DNA of 64,000 nucleotides from Drosophila persimilis (GCF_003286085.1 NW_020825454.1:62001-126000), one strand, 5' to 3'. Shown: positions 1-10,347, counted from the stretch's first letter. Notes: generated from the sequence alone by a model not told the origin. Numbers and translations are program-made.

Positions 1-518
1 CTTGACACAACTATTTATTACGCGCCATACTTTGTCTTTTAACTTCGGAATATAATACGACTTTTCAATGATATCTTGTGTCTTTTTAACTGAAAAATGT
101 CCTTGCTTATGTGCTATTGATATAATCTCATTTTCCAACTGAGCTGGTACTACGATAAGCTCGTTATCCGGATCCTTAAACAAAATCTGATTCTGAATAT
201 AATAATCCTCATATTCCTTGTCCTCCACAATACTTTTAACAGCCTTAACCCAATCGTCGGTTAGCTGAGCTTCTTTCAAATGAAGTGAGCTTTACTTTCG
301 GTAACCATAAAACAAGATACACGACTCAACGCGTCAACGTGCCTCATCTTCGTTCCTGAGCGATTTTCTATAACATAATTAAAATCTTGTAGGTACATGG
401 CCCAACGTGCTACTCTGAAAGGAACGTCTTTCTTTTTGATCGTCAATGGTTTTGCAATAACAGCATAACCCTCAATAAACTTTCGGAAATAAGAAGTCAA
501 TCCTACGAAACGCTGCAC
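1..518 (-). pseudogene. mdg3/micropia-like pol fragment (RT end, RNaseH end, integrase zinc domain)
   Basis: Two minus-strand frames make one broken pol piece. From 518 to 276 the reading gives an RT-connection motif (LTSYFRKFI), then after an internal deletion the RNaseH tail with the DALSR motif. A frameshift near 278 leads into a second open frame that runs to the window edge. That frame holds an integrase HHCC-type zinc module (HKQGHF, then YYIPKLKDKVW and a cysteine). Most of RNaseH is missing between the two. The wording resembles the mdg3/micropia/blastopia lineage, but this is from memory of the family. It is truncated at the window start, so the rest may lie to the left. Confidence 0.75.
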
Positions 519-1677
519 TGTGTAACGAGTAACGAAGAGAATCTTCGCACGATGAAGCTGGTGGTCGGCTAACTGAGAAGGAGTACGCTCTCGCTTCCAC
601 GGCTGGTCTCTGGTCGGAAATGGGGATGGGTTCTTTGGGGTAACTGGGGTCCTGCTGGTATTATTTTATTAAATTTCGCGTACTCTTTTTGGGAATGGGA
701 GGGGGACAGACAAGGAAAGGATCGTTAGGGGTACGGGAAGTATAGTGGGGCAAAGATAGTGCAGAGAAGGAGTAGGGATCTACCACCGCGGCGGACATCT
801 CTGTTTTGCTGGCACGGAGTCGTGCCACGCCCACCCTACCATGATCCTGAAAGAGCCAATAATAATATCAGGATCCCCGGAGTGTCCGGTAGTGGTCATC
901 CTATTTCGCTCACGAGCGGCATGGTTCCCCCCAAATACGGTAACGTCTAGCACATATTCATCTTAACAATCATTTTATTAGAAACTATATTCAGATACCC
1001 TCATGTTACAAGAAAAAGAAACACTAACCGAGAACTCCAAGACAAGGCTAAATGGACAAAAGGAGGAACGAAAAGCGTCACAAGAGATATAGCTATTATT
1101 ACTAGGGAATATTTAGATAAATAAATACGATAAGTGTAAATAGTTATAAGTGCATATACGATATTTTATAGTGCGATATAAACTAATGATTTTTCCTTAA
1201 ATAGAAAGATAATACTATAGCGCAATATAGGTACACATGTCCCAGCACATCGGCTTCAGGGAGTAGTTGGACATACTATTCGTTTTACCAAGCGTACTGT
1301 AAAGGCAGAAGGCCAATCAGCTGTGACTACTTTAAAAGTGTGAGGTCAACGACCGACAAACAGCTCTAGCAAAAAAGAACGAAGCTTTTGCCACGCTCGC
1401 GGAATTTTGGGAGGCAAACAAATGTAGTGTTGTTGGTATATTATAAAGCTCACTCAGTTTTTGTTTGTGTTCCCGCGGCGAAAGATCTTTCGTAGCTGGG
1501 CGTGTGACTGTGTGTGGGTGCATTAAACTTTTACCTGCAAACCAAAAACAAAATCGTACAGCGCGTGCTGCATGGCATAAGCTCGCGGATGGGACCCGGC
1601 CGAGCGGACGCTTTTAAGCTCAAGCTTTTAAACTTTTATCAAATGCATTTTCAAACTTTCCATGTGTTGTTGATTTT
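519..1677. other. Unassigned sequence
   Basis: No coding region longer than about 70 codons is convincing here. 540-950 is GC-richer, 960-1330 is AT-rich. 1430-1460 holds a TATA-like stretch and an Inr-like TCAGTT, but their spacing is wrong for a core promoter. It could be diverged LTR or LINE untranslated sequence. I see no match I can name. Confidence 0.4.
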
Positions 1678-2808
1678 TATACCCGATACTCAAAATGAGT
1701 ATTGGGGTATATTAGATTTGTGGTAAAAGTGTATGTGTGTAACGTCCAGAAGGAATCGTTTCCGACCCCATAAAGTATATATATTCTTGATCAGCATCAA
1801 TAGCCGAGTCGATTGAGCCATGTCTGTCTGTCCGTCCGTCCGTCTGTCCGTCTGTCCGTCCGTCCGTCTGTCCGTCTGTCCGTCCCCTTCAGCGCCTAAT
1901 GATCAAAGACTATAAGAGCTAGAGCAACGATGTTTTGGATCCAGACTTCTGTGATATGTCACTGCTACAAAAATATTTCAAAACTTTGCCCCGCCCACCT
2001 CCGCCCCCACAAAGGACGAAAATCTGTGGCATCCACAATTTTAAAAGATACGAGAAAACCAAAAACGCAGAATCGTAGAGAATGACCAAATCTTTTAGAC
2101 TGCAGAATCTGAATTGGATCGTATTATTATTATAGCCAGCATCAAGAAAACAATTTCATTTTTTCTCGCCCTGTCTCTCTCTAACACACACGTAGCATAG
2201 GCGGCTTTGCTTAGAGTAAAACATTAGCGCCTAGATCTCAGAGACTATAAAAGCTAGAGCAACCAAATTTGGTATCCACACTCCTAATATATCGGACCGA
2301 GACGAGTTTGTATCAAAATTTCGCCACACCCCCTTCCGCCCCCGCAAAGGATGCACATCTGGGGATATTCATAAATCTCAGAGACTATTAAGGCTAGAGT
2401 AACCAAATTTGGTATCCGCACTCCTGTTAGATCTCACTATAAAACGTATATCTCAAAATTTCGCCCCACCCCCTTCCGCCCACACAAAGGACGAAAATCT
2501 GTTGCATCCACAATATTGCAAATTCGAGTAAACTAAAAACGCAGAATCATAGAGAATGGCCATATCTATCCGGTTGCCGAATTTGGATCAGATCGGATCA
2601 TTTTTGTAGCCAAAAGCAAGAAATCAATTTTTAGTGGCTACGCAGCGCCCGACGTCACGTTCAGCCTGATTTTCTGTCTCTCTCGCACGCACTCTTTGTC
2701 GTGTCGTTTAATATTAGCGGCGTCTGCCGGAGGAGAGCCATACTGACTTAGTATCGGGTATAACTGTAGAGTTGCGGTGTACGCAGCAACTCACAACGTT
2801 CCCCCTCG
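1678..2808 (+). mobile_element. DINE-1/INE-1-like non-autonomous Helitron derivative, copy 1
   Basis: About 1.13 kb. It begins TATACCCGATACT and ends with the inverse AGTATCGGGTATA, followed by a short tail with a GAGTTGC...GCAACTC hairpin and CCCCCTCG. It contains a (GTCY)n tract at about 1826-1885 and three degenerate internal modules around the phrase CGCCCC(C)CACAAAGGACGAAAATCTG. It has no coding capacity. This copy is more diverged than those further right (for example TGTACGCAGC in the tail), so it is probably an older insertion. T-rich flanks on both sides fit Helentron-type integration between T residues. Confidence 0.85.
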
Positions 2809-3033
2809 TTTTTTCTGTTTTTTTTTTCTGTCTACAATTATCACTAAGTATATCCAACTACACAAAAACAGACATATCAACGGACTGCGAGGTTCAAGGG
2901 AATGCGAGTCACGGTGGGATCTTACTGGCCTCAGTGGCTTTCAGTGGGCTGTGTATACATACATATGTATGTGAGCACATCTCTTACAGTTTTTTTTGGG
3001 TACATTCAGCCTACATAATGACACTAACGTGCA
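2809..3033. other. Unassigned flank, pre-insertion target of E1
   Basis: T-rich start, then mixed sequence with the palindrome CATACATATGTATG near 2950. It ends in TGCA, the target duplicated by the E1 provirus. The sequence resumes at 10890. No feature recognised. Confidence 0.5.
3030..3033. repeat. Target-site duplication, left (TGCA)
   Basis: TGCA immediately before the 5' LTR; the same four bases follow the 3' LTR at 10890-10893. A 4-bp alternating purine/pyrimidine target is usual for gypsy-group errantiviruses. Confidence 0.9.
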
Positions 3034-3397
3034 AGTTAACGTACCCAATTCCATTGAGCTCTTATACGAGTTGTAAACAATCTTTGGTTTTCCAAAACGA
3101 AAACAATTTCAATCTTGGGCCTCCGCCTAATTGATTTCTAAGATGTACAATCTCAAGCGCCCCCGCCGCAATCCCATTCTTTGACACTCGCCTAAATGGA
3201 AAACCAATGTTTGCCCACACCCGGCTTCTCATAAACAATCTCACTCCCGGCTTTCTGCAGATCCTGCACTTTAGGCCTTTTACAGTTCTCTCTTTGGATG
3301 ACGAAATCTAATACTCGGGATGGCGAAATCAATTGAAATGTTTATAGAAAAACGATTCCCGAAAGGGATCAACGATGCAAAGATCAGAAAGTTCAAA

Positions 3398-3431
3398 TCA
3401 GTCTTGATCCAGCAGCGACACCGCAAAGTCT
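3398..3431 (+). promoter_or_regulatory. E1 putative TATA-less promoter (Inr + DPE-like)
   Basis: TCAGTC matches the fly initiator TCAKTY. Counting its A as +1 (3400), bases +28 to +32 are AGTCT, four of five positions of the DPE consensus RGWYV. Inr+DPE promoters are common in fly retroelements. The start site is inferred, not measured. Confidence 0.5.
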
Positions 3432-3518
3432 AGCTAAATATTAAGATCGCGCAATCCCTTGGCCCGGAATTCCTTTGTGACCCTCTACTTAAATCTATAT
3501 CAGTGAAGTTCGAAGTAA

Positions 3519-3524
3519 AATAAA
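3519..3524 (+). terminator. E1 LTR polyadenylation signal
   Basis: AATAAA, 119 bases after the proposed initiator and 41 bases before the LTR end. The equivalent signal in the 3' LTR is at 10843-10848, where it would end the genomic transcript. Confidence 0.6.
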
Positions 3525-3564
3525 AACTTTTTAAAAACACAATCCGCTACCGCAGTTGTTTAAT

Positions 3565-3582
3565 TGGCGCCCAACGTGGGGC
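3565..3582 (+). other. E1 primer-binding site, tRNA-Lys
   Basis: The 18 bases TGGCGCCCAACGTGGGGC begin at the last LTR base and are complementary to the 3' end of a fly Lys tRNA (…CCCACGTTGGGCG plus CCA). Gypsy-proper elements use Lys tRNA, which supports the clade call. Confidence 0.88.
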
Positions 3583-4176
3583 GACGTTGTCTAAAAAGCA
3601 CCGAATGATAAAAGTGTTGCGTCGTGCCGAAACCCGAAGGACAATTAATTAATGGAATAAATCCTTCAAAATTAAAAACGCGGAGTGACTGTGTGATATA
3701 GATAAAAAAAAGTGAGATAAAAAGGAAACAAACCGGAGCTTAGGGTGTGCAAAAACAAATACAAATACAAATACAAATACAAATACAAATACAAATACAA
3801 ATACAACGCAAAATACAAATAAAACAAAAAGCTAATCAAGGCAATTCGTAAATACAAAAAAAACCAAAGAAACCCAAAGTTTTTAAAAAAACAAAACCAA
3901 CAAAACCGACAAAACCAAAATACAAAGAAAGTGAAACGATCAGCGAAGCCAAAGAAGGAAGACCCCCAGAAGACCCAGCTGAGCAAAGAAATTTAAGAAG
4001 GAAGACCCGTTCGAAGATCTGCCAAACTAAGAAGGACGACCCCTACCGGATATTTCGTGAGCAAGAGTTGTATTAATAAATATATAAGTTCAATTAGGAT
4101 ATATAAGATTATAAAAACTAACATATAAGAAAAATTAAAAGTGGATCAGCTAACTTTAGATTTTGAAAAACTAAAA
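3583..4176 (+). other. E1 leader with ACAAAT hexanucleotide array
   Basis: Untranslated leader between primer site and gag. About 3753-3805 is a run of (ACAAAT) units, followed to about 3920 by A-rich, C-punctuated sequence. I looked for Su(Hw)-type TTGCATACC motifs, known from the gypsy insulator, and saw none. Confidence 0.7.
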
Positions 4177-5385
4177 ATGATTAACTCTCAAGCAAGGACC
4201 GATCTCACAGCAGATCTGGTCAAACAATTGATAGCACTTCAAATTTCACAAGTACAAGAGCAAATTGTAAATTTAAAACAACAAATAGAAACTAAATCCG
4301 ATCAGGTATCGGATTATCAGGCAGAAACAATAGACGAGACAATAAGAGACGACACCACATTGAAGGTAATAGAATCCCTACCAATTTTTAATGGTGGATT
4401 AAACCAATATGTAGGATGGAGGGAAGCTGCAGAAACTGCAGTGAAGTTATATAAGAAAGGAAGTAAGCAATATTATATTGCATTAACAATTTTGAGAAAC
4501 AAAATAACAGGACCAGCACATGACGCACTGACCAACCACGGGACAGTTCTAAATTTTGATGCCATACTTTCACGGCTTGACTTTGTTTACAGTGACAAGA
4601 GACCTATTTACATAATAGAACAGGAATTAAGCGTTCTCCGACAAGGGAACCTTTCAATTATAGATTTCTATAACGAGGTTAACAAGAAAATGACCTTGTT
4701 AATAAATAAGACAATAATGACTCACGGAAAGGACAGTGAGATCACCAAGGAATCAAATAAAAAAATTAGAGACAATGCCTTACGCATTTTTGTCACTGGC
4801 CTAAACGGCGGCATTGCTGAAATCCTATTTTCATTGAATCCCCCAGATTTACCGAATGCCTTAGCAAAGGTACAGGAATTGCAATCTAATAACATTCGGG
4901 CCCAATTTGCCTACCAATTCAGCGGTCCCAGAAATTCAGGGAATAATAATTTTAATACCTTAAGATTCAACCAACGACAACCTAGGACTAACAGTTCACC
5001 ATTCGACCAAAAAAGGGATTTGCAGAGGAATAACATGTCTTGGGGACAACCCTATTTCTTGGGTAATAGACAACAAAATCAGGCCCCAGAACCAATGGAG
5101 GTAGACGAATCTATACAAATCCGGAACCGACAGAACAGCAATCAATTCAGGGGAAATAATAACAATAGAAATTATCGGGAGAATACTAACGGTTATTTTA
5201 GGAGAAATAATAACAATTATAGCCAAGCCCAGCATTTTAGGGCAAACGTAGTCCCGAATAATCAGTCTAACGACAATCCAGCGCAGAAACGAAAACTAAA
5301 CGAAATGTCGGAACAACCGGCTAATAAAGCAATGAGGATAAATAACATTGAGGAGGATCATTTTTTAGATCAGCCCCCGAAGTAG
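4177..5385 (+). CDS. gag: E1 Gag
   Basis: 402 codons from the ATG at 4177, which has A at -3; the frame is open a little further up, to a GTG at 4141. Structural protein of the capsid. The N-terminal half is helical and charged, with a capsid-like middle (GWREAAETA, ILRNKITGPA). The C-terminal 120 residues are very Asn/Gln/Arg-rich (RNNNN blocks), fitting a basic nucleic-acid-binding tail. No CCHC knuckle is visible, as is usual for gypsy errantiviruses. The frame stays open to a TAG at 5383-5385, and pol overlaps its last 34 bases in the -1 frame. Confidence 0.85.
   Translation: MINSQARTDLTADLVKQLIALQISQVQEQIVNLKQQIETKSDQVSDYQAETIDETIRDDTTLKVIESLPIFNGGLNQYVGWREAAETAVKLYKKGSKQYYIALTILRNKITGPAHDALTNHGTVLNFDAILSRLDFVYSDKRPIYIIEQELSVLRQGNLSIIDFYNEVNKKMTLLINKTIMTHGKDSEITKESNKKIRDNALRIFVTGLNGGIAEILFSLNPPDLPNALAKVQELQSNNIRAQFAYQFSGPRNSGNNNFNTLRFNQRQPRTNSSPFDQKRDLQRNNMSWGQPYFLGNRQQNQAPEPMEVDESIQIRNRQNSNQFRGNNNNRNYRENTNGYFRRNNNNYSQAQHFRANVVPNNQSNDNPAQKRKLNEMSEQPANKAMRINNIEEDHFLDQPPK
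5361..5367 (+). other. E1 gag-pol -1 frameshift site (U UUU UUA)
   Basis: TTTTTTA sits in the gag frame as T TTT TTA, the X XXY YYZ form, 15 bases before the gag stop codon. The pol frame opens at 5352 and continues without interruption. A short GTAGG/CCTAC stem starts at 5382, 14 bases downstream, and could act as the pause element. The heptamer equals the one known from HIV-1 gag-pol. Confidence 0.8.
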
Positions 5386-8300
5386 GTCTGCCCTACCTAA
5401 AAAGAGTAGACAAAAAAATAAACAGAGAATTAAAAGTTTTGATAGATACGGGAGCAACTTCCTGTTATATAAAAAAAGGAATTTACGACAATAAAAATGA
5501 ATTACCAATCTATAAGAAAGTTGCTACAGTGAATGGGTTTTCAATAATTAAATATTTCCATAATATAACAATTTTCAACACAAAGCAAGTGTTTTATGAA
5601 ATAGATGGAATGGAGGCAGATTTACTAATAGGATTTAACCTATTAAAGAAAATCGGAGCGGTTATTGATACAGGAAAGGGGACTTTAAGTTATAAAGACA
5701 ATGAGGAGAAACTAATATATGACGAGGTCCTTTCTTTAAACAAATTAACCTTTATAGAAGGAAAAACCATCCTTCCGTTGAAGGAATATATAATAAAAAA
5801 ATATTTTGAAGAAGAAAAAGAAATGAAAAGCGATTCAGTAAAGGTAGAAGGAAGTTTATATAGCTTGGGATCAAAAAATCCTGAGCACGCCGACGAAGAA
5901 TTATCCGTCAATAGTTTGGGATTCAAATATCCTGAGCCCGCCGTCGTTGAATTATCCGACATCCAAAGTTTTAATAGTTTGGGATTAAAATATCCTGAGC
6001 ACGCCGTCGTTGAATTATCCGACACTAAAAGTTCGAATAGTTTGGGATTAAAGAATCCTGAACACGCCGTCGTTGAATTATCCGACAATAAACAATTTAA
6101 AAGTTTGGGATGCAAAAATCCTGAACGCGCCGTCGTAGAAATATCCGACATTCAAAATTATGCAAATTCTGAATTGAAAAAAATGAAATTGTATAACACA
6201 ATAACCTACAAAGAGGACAATTTAGAAAATCTCAGAGAGAAAATGGTATCTATCATCGAAGAAGACCATGCCAATATAAATTTACAGTTACCGTTCAGAA
6301 CGGATATAAAAGGAGAGATTAACACTGAACACGATAGACCGGTATATGGCAAGCAGTATCCATACGCTTATTCGGTTAACGATTTCGTTAATAACGAAAT
6401 AAGTAAAATGTTAGATGAAGGTATAATCAGACCTAGTAAAAGCCCATATAATTCACCGGTAATAGTAGTACCAAAGAAGGGAGTAAATGAGGACGGAACT
6501 CCTAAGCATAGATTAGTAATAGACTTTAAGAAACTTAATGAAAACACTATACCGGATAGATACCCTATGCAAGATCCTTCAGTAATCCTTGCCAATTTAG
6601 GTAAAGCGAAATATTTCTCGGCCATTGACTTAGAGTCAGGTTTCTATCAGATTTTAATGAGGGAATCAGATATTGAAAAAACATCTTTTTCCATAAATAA
6701 CGGCAAATATGAATTTCTAAGAATGCCTATGGGATTGACGAACGCTCCCAGAATTTTCCAAAGGGCAATGGACGATATACTTAGAGAACAAGTTGGGAAA
6801 ACTTGTCACGTTTATATGGACGATATAATAATATTTTCAAAAACTATAGAACAACATTATAAAGATCTAATTCATATAATTCAGATATTGCAAAACGCTA
6901 ACATGAAAATTTCACTTGAAAAGTCTAAATTCTTTCAATTGGAAACCAAATTTCTGGGATACATTGTTTCCCAAAATATCATTAAAACAGATCCAGACAA
7001 AATCTCCACAATACAAAACTATCCAATTCCTAAAAATATCAGAGAGCTACGTAGCTTCTTAGGACTAACAGGGTATTACAGAAAATTTGTCCGAAATTAT
7101 GCCACAATTGCCAAACCTTTAACAAAATATCTGAGCGGAGTAAATGGGAAAGTTTCACGAAGGGCATCCAAGAAAGCATTAATACAGCTGGATGAACCAG
7201 CAATTGGAGCATTTAATAATTTAAAGGACAGTTTAATAGCACATATTGAATTAGTACAACCAGATTACAATAAAAAATTCACATTAACCACAGATGCATC
7301 GGACATAGCAATAGGTGCAGTTTTGTCGCAAGATGGGAATCCCATAACATTTATTTCTAAAACTTTAAGTAAAACCGAGCAATTATATGCTACTAATAAA
7401 AAAGAATTATTAGCTATTGTATGGGCATTAAAAAATTTGCGAAATTATTTATACGGAGTGAGTGGAATTGAAATACATACAGATCACCAACCTTTGTCCT
7501 TTGCAATGTCGCAAAAAAATCCAAATGTTGAAATGAAACGTTGGTATTACTTCATAGAAAGTTTCACACCAAAAATCATTTATAAGCCAGGCTCAACTAA
7601 CGTAGTAGCGGACGCGTTATCTCGGATTAAAATAAATCATATGACAGATAGTGATGTCGACCAGACAGAATCAGAATCAGACATAAATACTCAGCATTCA
7701 GCAGAGAGTAGTTTCGAAAACGTCATTCAAGAGACTAGCAAGCCTCTAAACCAATTTAAACAGCAGCTACTATTAGCGCAAGGGAGATTCACAGTTCATG
7801 AGTTAGTAAGAGTTTATGAAAATACCCGACATATTATTGAATTTGATACGGTTGACAATCTGCTAATCATTTTAAAAGAATTTATTCAGCCTCACTTAAC
7901 CACAGGAATACACTGCACTTTAGAAGATTTATACCTTATCCAAAATAAGCTAAAGGAAAACTTCATAAATAAATTTCTCTTCACAAGAAAGTTCCTCCAA
8001 GATGTAGTAAATTCAGAAGATAAAGCTATAATTATAGAAGAAACACATTGCAGAGCCCATAGAGGACTAGACGAAAATTACAAACAAATAACTAAGCTGT
8101 ATTATTGGCCAAACCTGCACAAAAAATTAAAAGAATATATAAAAAATTGTGAGATCTGTAACAAAAACAAATATCGGAGACACCCTGTAAAAATTCCAAT
8201 TGGGGAAGCTCCCATTCCAGCAAAAGAAGGAGATCAATTACACTTAGACATATACTATGCCCAAAACCTAACATTCATAACTTGTATAGATTCTTATTCC

Positions 8301-8909
8301 AAATACTTGGTGGTCAAGGAAATTCAAAGTAAATTAAACATTGAAAATAAGGTAATGGAAATTTTACAACACTTTCCGTTAGCAACATCATTAATGACTG
8401 ACAACGAACCAAGCTTTACTTCAGCACAATTTAGATCATTCATACAAAGAAGTAACTTAACTATTTATTATGCTGATCCCAGACACAGCACCTCAAATGG
8501 TCAGGTAGAAAGGGTACATTCCACACTAACAGAAATAGCGCGGTGCATCAAGGATGAACTAAATCTAACAGATTATTCAGAAATAATAATAAGGGCGGCA
8601 CTGAAATATAACCTGACGATACATTCAACGACCAATCAAATGCCATATGACATATTGTATAACAAAATAGAACACAAACATAATCCAATATTACTTAAGG
8701 AAGCTCAGACCAAAATGCTTAAGATACATAACAAAGATAGAAGAGAAAAAGATTATAAAATAGGAGAAGTAGTCTATGAAAAGAAATTCGGGGAAAGAAA
8801 TAAACTTCAATCCCGATACAAAAAGCAGGTAGTTAAGGAAAATCGACCGAATAAAATTATAATCAACAATAGAAACAGAATTATACATAAAGATAACATC
8901 AAATATTAA
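5367..8909 (+). CDS. pol: E1 Pol (protease, RT, RNaseH, integrase)
   Basis: 1,180 codons read by -1 frameshift; no ATG is needed. The aspartic protease DTGA motif is at 5442-5453. An unusual block of five ~21-residue repeats lies at 5862-6164. RT follows, with VIDF near 6520 and the catalytic YMDD at 6813-6824. RNaseH starts at TTDAS (about 7290) and ends at the DALSR motif (about 7615). The integrase zinc module HCRAHRG...CEIC is at about 8050-8160. Its core acidic residues are in LHLDIYY (about 8245), MTDNEPSF (about 8400) and NGQVERVHS (about 8505). All catalytic residues are present and there is no stop, so it could be active. It ends 16 bases before env. Confidence 0.92.
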   Translation, partial: RSAPEVGLPYLKRVDKKINRELKVLIDTGATSCYIKKGIYDNKNELPIYKKVATVNGFSIIKYFHNITIFNTKQVFYEIDGMEADLLIGFNLLKKIGAVIDTGKGTLSYKDNEEKLIYDEVLSLNKLTFIEGKTILPLKEYIIKKYFEEEKEMKSDSVKVEGSLYSLGSKNPEHADEELSVNSLGFKYPEPAVVELSDIQSFNSLGLKYPEHAVVELSDTKSSNSLGLKNPEHAVVELSDNKQFKSLGCKNPERAVVEISDIQNYANSELKKMKLYNTITYKEDNLENLREKMVSIIEEDHANINLQLPFRTDIKGEINTEHDRPVYGKQYPYAYSVNDFVNNEISKMLDEGIIRPSKSPYNSPVIVVPKKGVNEDGTPKHRLVIDFKKLNENTIPDRYPMQDPSVILANLGKAKYFSAIDLESGFYQILMRESDIEKTSFSINNGKYEFLRMPMGLTNAPRIFQRAMDDILREQVGKTCHVYMDDIIIFSKTIEQHYKDLIHIIQILQNANMKISLEKSKFFQLETKFLGYIVSQNIIKTDPDKISTIQNYPIPKNIRELRSFLGLTGYYRKFVRNYATIAKPLTKYLSGVNGKVSRRASKKALIQLDEPAIGAFNNLKDSLIAHIELVQPDYNKKFTLTTDASDIAIGAVLSQDGNPITFISKTLSKTEQLYATNKKELLAIVWALKNLRNYLYGVSGIEIHTDHQPLSFAMSQKNPNVEMKRWYYFIESFTPKIIYKPGSTNVVADALSRIKINHMTDSDVDQTESESDINTQHSAESSFENVIQETSKPLNQFKQQLLLAQGRFTVHELVRVYENTRHIIEFDTVDNLLIILKEFIQPHLTTGIHCTLEDLYLIQNKLKENFINKFLFTRKFLQDVVNSEDKAIIIEETHCRAHRGLDENYKQITKLYYWPNLHKKLKEYIKNCEICNKNKYRRHPVKIPIGEAPIPAKEGDQLHLDIYYAQNLTFITCIDSYSKYLVVKEIQSKLNIENKVMEILQHFPLATSLMTDNEPSFTSAQFRSFIQRSNLTIYYADPRHSTSNGQVERVHSTLTEIARCIKDELNLTDYSEIIIRAALKYNLTIHSTTNQMPYDILYNKIEHKHNPILLKEAQTKMLKIHNKDRREKDYKIGEVVYEKKFGERNKLQSRYKKQVVKENRPNKIIINNRNRIIHKDNIKY
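5862..6164 (+). repeat. In-frame 63-bp tandem repeats inside E1 pol
   Basis: Four 63-bp units (5913, 5976, 6039, 6102) plus a shorter 51-bp first unit (5862). Each encodes about SLG-K-PEHAVVELSD followed by a variable tail. They lie between protease and RT, where gypsy Pol normally has a plain linker. Units differ by several bases, but the frame is kept. Confidence 0.9.
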
Positions 8910-8925
8910 ATATTTTTTCCAGAAA

Positions 8926-10347
8926 ATGTATGCGAATATACTAATACTGACTTTTGTTATATTGACGACTGCGGAAGTAATTGACTATACGCATAGTGAC
9001 TATCTATTGCTCAAAGACGACAGAGACGTTTACACTTATGAAACATACGCTGAACTTTTCCATATTACTAATTTGAGTTTTTATAGAGAGATAATTGATA
9101 AAGAATCCAAATATGTCAACAAATCAATTAATTCAGACGATGAGTGGGAAATATCAATGGACTTAAGTCTATTAAAATTAATGATTTCAGAATTAGTTCC
9201 AAAACGGAAAGAAAGGGGAATAAATGAATTAGGTACCATTTGGAAATGGATAGCAGGCAGCCCTGATCATGACGACTTTTTGAAAATACAAAATAAAGTA
9301 AATGAATTAACTGAAAATAATAATAAACAATTTGTAATAAATTCCAAATTTTTCAAAGAAATTGAATTGCTATCAAATTCATTAAAGAATGTCATCTTCA
9401 ATGAAGAAACGATACTGAGAAAGCATCGTTTAAAATTAATAACTTTTGACCTACTAAATTTAGTTGATACCATAACCCTCTTAAAAGTAAACATTTTCAA
9501 TACAAAAATTTTAAATAAAAACGAAATAGAGGACATTTATAAGCATGAAAAACATAATGTTGAACTGTCTGATCTGTTGGACATTGCAACGGTTAAAATA
9601 ATTCGAAATGCAGATTTAATAATCATTTACATAAAATATCCTCAAATTAAAGATATTTGCAAGTTTTACCATGCAAGAGCCATCTCACAAAATGATGGAA
9701 TGTTAGTTATAAGTGAAAAAGTTTGTGAATGTAAGGAGAAATACTATTTAATGAATAATTTTAAAAGTGAAACTTTTAACAATTACGCACAAATAAATTT
9801 AAAGAGTACCTGTTTCACCAATTTACTTAATGGCTTTAAAGCCAACTGCACTAAAAAAAGGGAAAAAAAACAAAGAAATAGACATCATTCAGGATGGTGC
9901 CATATTAGTTTCAGGCAAAAATATCGTAGACAATACTACTTTGTTAGGATCGTATCTCCTTATATTCAACAACACAATTGTAATAAATAATATAAGCCAC
10001 ATAAATGATAAGGGTAAAATTCTAAATATATATCGCATCATAGATATAGCGATTTTGAATTAGTTGATTATATACAATCGAATGATAAGCAATTTTCTTT
10101 TGATAATGTTAATATTTTAAATCCCCTTATAACATTAGGTAATACGGCCTTACCATTAACAACATTATTTTTAATCATTTTGATATTGTTAATGTTATTT
10201 TACTTCTGCTATAAATTAACCAAATTTGTACTTATTAAATCAATAAGAATACCGTCAGAAGAAATAGTGGAAAGCAACATTCAAATACTGTCAGAAGAAA
10301 TTAGAGCTCTATCAGAACTTCAAAATGTATCGGGACGAAACATTTAA
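8926..10347 (+). pseudogene. env: E1 env, two compensating frameshifts
   Basis: Envelope glycoprotein gene. From the ATG at 8926 there is a hydrophobic signal peptide (residues 1-18). A furin-like KRKER lies at residues 93-97, followed by GINELG, a fusion-peptide-like start. The frame is lost at two A-homopolymers around 9853-9870, where the remaining coding sense moves to another frame (about 9871 to 10045). The original frame resumes by 10048 and carries a membrane anchor (FLIILILLMLFYF, about 10165-10215) and a short tail to TAA at 10345. Without the shift, reading stops at 9988-9990. The indels sit in or near simple sequence, so assembly error is possible. Confidence 0.8.

Larger units (their letters stand above)
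3034..3565 (+). repeat. E1 5' LTR
   Basis: 532 bp, from AGTTAAC to TTTAATT. It ends directly at the primer site GGCGCCC. It contains an initiator-like TCAGTC (3398-3403), a downstream element-like AGTCT at +28 (3427-3431) and AATAAA at 3519-3524. No difference from the 3' LTR was found by eye. Confidence 0.93.

Noticed and set aside
1430-1523. Core promoter near 1440 (TATA-like plus TCAGTT)
   Set aside because: The TATA-like and initiator-like motifs are only about 14 bases apart, and no gene follows.
1826-1885. GTCTGTCC tandem repeats as a CRISPR-like array
   Set aside because: A 4-bp microsatellite internal to every DINE copy, with no spacers; the host is a eukaryote.
3565-3582. tRNA gene signals (Lys, Ser, Arg)
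   Set aside because: Only 18-base complements to tRNA 3' ends next to LTRs; no cloverleaf or internal promoter boxes.
3583-4176. gypsy-type Su(Hw) insulator in the E1 leader
   Set aside because: No TTGCATACC-type repeats were seen.
4141-4176. GTG start for E1 gag
   Set aside because: A non-AUG start is unnecessary; an ATG with A at -3 follows 36 bases downstream.
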